Positions 22,809 to 23,809 of a DNA stretch of 23,809 nucleotides are shown here, piece by piece. The notes beneath the pieces were generated by a model. That model worked only from the letters and a program-made list of their open reading frames with translations, made no database searches and had not been told where the DNA came from. Each line of letters opens with the position of its first letter. Position 1 is the stretch's first letter. The DNA is from a virus. The translations under genes and the position numbers were made by a program. The DNA is taken from positions 1 to 23,809 of IMG/VR virus record IMGVR_UViG_3300034104_003870; one strand, written 5' to 3'.

Positions 22809-23052
22809 GTATGTCTTCGGGTGAGTAGTATTCACCGCGTCTGCTTTTGCGGAAGTCTGCCATGGGAGTACAGAACCATGCACCCAGGTCAGCATCTATC
22901 TGTGCTATGCTCACAATGTTTTCTGCTATGTCAATCAACCACTTCAGCAGTCGTTGATGTTCTTGATGATCCTGTCGGATGTACACAGTTGCGTATTTCA
23001 CACCTGGTCTTGGTTCCAGGGTCTTGCGAGATCGATAATAAAAAGTTGCCAT
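22648..23052 (-). CDS. Unknown protein with hairpin-enclosed ribosome site
   Basis: A 134-residue protein (MATFYYRSRKTLEPRPG, YIRQDHQEHQRLLKWLIDIAE, ADFRKSRRGEYYSPEDIL, TPWQIEFEASVDTKPQ). No known motif. The ATG at 23052 follows a 9-bp stem whose loop holds the ribosome site. Its 3' 161 nt overlap the plus gene ending at 22808. Confidence 0.72.
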   Translation of the reverse strand: MATFYYRSRKTLEPRPGVKYATVYIRQDHQEHQRLLKWLIDIAENIVSIAQIDADLGAWFCTPMADFRKSRRGEYYSPEDILTDMIDQLAHGRDLPEAMLGRWNRLCAGTPWQIEFEASVDTKPQPRDPRVVFA

Positions 23053-23076
23053 AATGGGAATGTTCCTTTCCCATTA
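23052..23076 (-). promoter_or_regulatory. Hairpin around the ribosome site of the 134-residue gene
   Basis: On the minus strand TAATGGGAA (23076-23068), a 7-nt loop with part of AAGGAAC, then TTCCCATTA (23060-23052) form a perfect 9-bp stem. Its end touches the start codon. It could hold the ribosome site in the loop or block initiation. Confidence 0.7.
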
Positions 23077-23081
23077 TTTAG
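23075..23081 (-). promoter_or_regulatory. CTAAATA box upstream of the 134-residue gene
   Basis: Minus-strand CTAAATA ends 22 nt before ATG 23052, in the 45-nt gap between the two minus genes. If start follows about 5 nt after the box, as in T4 late promoters, the RNA would begin within the first hairpin arm. Confidence 0.45.
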
Positions 23082-23097
23082 TCAAATGGGCAAAAAA

Positions 23098-23403
23098 CTA
23101 CATGGTGGCCCAACTGCGAGATTCATAACTGATTTGATCCCAGTGATCAATCAAGTTGTTGCTGAGAAACAAACATTGAGTAGGCGTCATAGAATCCCAA
23201 CGATCATAGTCCCAGCAGATGTCTCGCATTTGTCCCAGTAGTCGGCCATCAAGTGCGTGTTGGTTTGAGATTCCACGCAGCCAATACTTGGTGGCTTGAA
23301 CCCATTGATCCTGTGTGAATGCCTGATTGATTTCCCATCTGAGTTCAGGTGTTAGGTTGTCAAGTTCAATGTGTGCTTGTTCAATAATATGGTATATTTT
23401 CAT
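23098..23403 (-). CDS. Small unknown protein near the right edge
   Basis: A 101-residue, Trp- and Asp-rich, mostly helical protein (MKIYHIIEQAHIELDNLTPE, DICWDYDRWDSMTPTQCLFL). ATG 23403 is chosen; an upstream in-frame TTG at 23415 is less likely. No clear Shine-Dalgarno is seen. It follows an inverted repeat at 23420-23448. No family recognised. Confidence 0.72.
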   Translation of the reverse strand: MKIYHIIEQAHIELDNLTPELRWEINQAFTQDQWVQATKYWLRGISNQHALDGRLLGQMRDICWDYDRWDSMTPTQCLFLSNNLIDHWDQISYESRSWATM

Positions 23404-23419
23404 ATTTGTTTGCAATAAT

Positions 23420-23448
23420 ATATCAACTCAACTTCGTTTCGTTGATAT
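23420..23448. repeat. Inverted repeat upstream of the 101-residue gene
   Basis: ATATCAAC (23420-23427) and GTTGATAT (23441-23448) are exact inverted copies 13 nt apart. The site lies between the terminator and ATG 23403, where an operator or a 5' leader hairpin would be expected. Confidence 0.6.
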
Positions 23449-23461
23449 GTTCTTCGTTAAA

Positions 23462-23481
23462 AACAGGTCTAAAGACCTGTT
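23462..23481 (-). terminator. Rho-independent terminator at the end of the structured region
   Basis: On the minus strand AACAGGTCT and AGACCTGTT form a 9-bp perfect stem with a 2-nt loop, followed by TTTTTAAC (23461-23454 side). An overlapping alternative stem, AAAGAC with GTCTTT (23471-23487), is mutually exclusive with it. Confidence 0.7.
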
Positions 23482-23524
23482 GTCTTTATAACTCGAACCT
23501 CCAATAACAAAGAAGATCAAGTAA

Positions 23525-23615
23525 TCGATGAACACGAAGCCGTGAGAAGGCAAAATGTAATACAGTCTAAAAAAAACCGATTACACGCCTTCCCACTCTG
23601 CTTCATGCTCATTGA
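23525..23615 (-). ncRNA. Large imperfect hairpin, possible structured RNA
   Basis: The arms TCGATGAACACGAAGC (23525-23540) and GCTTCATGCTCATTGA (23600-23615) pair; inside, GTGAGAAGGC (23542-23551) pairs with GCCTTCCCAC (23587-23596), and TGTAAT (23556-23561) with ATTACA (23580-23585), about 32 bp in all. The minus transcript keeps more pairs: two plus-strand A-C mismatches become U-G pairs there, leaving one C-A mismatch. The apical loop contains eight T on the minus strand. A terminator follows at 23462-23481 on the same strand. Family not recognised. Confidence 0.5.
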
Positions 23616-23657
23616 GCACTCGACCCATTCAAGGGCTGAACAGATTCACGAAATGAC

Positions 23658-23783
23658 TTACCGTAGAGACCGTTGACTATCTTCTACTCTACACCAGCAT
23701 TGCTGGCTCATCGAGGCCGCCTCCTGTGTTGCACTTATCCGTAAACATTCGTGCGGAGTCGGATCCTTTTGCCCCGTTATCAT
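23658..23783 (-). CDS. Doubtful 41-residue reading frame
   Basis: ATG 23783 has AAGGATC just upstream and opens 41 codons (MITGQKDPTPHECLRISATQ start, Cys- and Ser-rich end). The region is rich in short palindromes such as CCAGCA-A-TGCTGG and may be RNA instead. The frame has no recognised family, and no other good gene is seen from 23404 to the right edge. Confidence 0.2.
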   Translation of the reverse strand: MITGQKDPTPHECLRISATQEAASMSQQCWCRVEDSQRSLR

Positions 23784-23809
23784 GATCCTTGTTTTCTATT
23801 TTCTACTAT

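Noticed and set aside
23490-23530. tRNA-like GGTTCGAG on the minus strand
   Set aside because: The flanks do not form a T-stem or acceptor stem, and no anticodon arm is found.
23525-23783. Retron msr-msd, attC site or group I intron
   Set aside because: No reverse transcriptase or integron core sites are seen; an AAGATAGTC segment recalls P7 of group I introns, but no paired core or exon junction could be established.

Overview
The window looks like the virion-assembly (late) region of a tailed bacteriophage (Caudoviricetes), probably short-tailed and probably marine or freshwater. Large terminase, portal, scaffold, HK97-fold-type capsid, tail adaptor and nozzle-like genes stand in one direction. 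No tape measure, tail tube or sheath gene is visible. The tail-fibre repeats and several small proteins resemble those of uncultured aquatic phages. No host gene is recognisable.

Layout, read along the minus strand, which carries almost everything. The right edge (23404-23809) holds no convincing gene, but it contains a large imperfect hairpin and ends in a Rho-independent terminator. Next come two small minus genes (23403-22648) and a plus-strand cassette of four small genes (21710-22808). A near-consensus sigma70 promoter (21660-21688) then drives a small minus gene pair (21625-21075). From 21007 to 18242 lie a candidate small terminase, a 51-residue protein, two proteins sharing an RGPT-x-GN motif, a beta-rich protein and two unknowns. 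These are followed by the large terminase (18238-16628), a small protein, a methyltransferase, a glycosyltransferase, a Cys-containing small protein and a 44-residue protein. The head genes come next: portal (14518-12239), a small protein, scaffold and major capsid protein. A UUCG-loop terminator closes the capsid gene. The tail block follows: an unknown protein, an adaptor with a beta-rich insertion, a repetitive fibre, a LamG-like lectin, a small protein, a nozzle-like protein and a beta-rich protein. Last is a repeat-rich coiled-coil protein that runs off the left edge.

The most notable signal is a short box, (C/G/T)TAAATA, on both strands. On the minus strand it is CTAAATA seven times and GTAAATA once; on the plus strand it is TTAAATA and GTAAATA once each. 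It resembles the core of the T4-type late promoter (TATAAATA). In six genes it ends only 4-5 nt before an ATG that has no Shine-Dalgarno sequence, so the transcripts would be leaderless or nearly so. In four other genes it lies 19-47 nt upstream and an AAGGAA-type ribosome site lies between. Two Rho-independent terminators sit directly before such boxes, which suggests separately controlled late transcription units. The gene with the strong sigma70 promoter has instead an AGGAGG site and is likely early.

Many minus genes are coupled by ATGA, GTGA or TAATG overlaps. All functions come from reading the sequence only; no database search was run.
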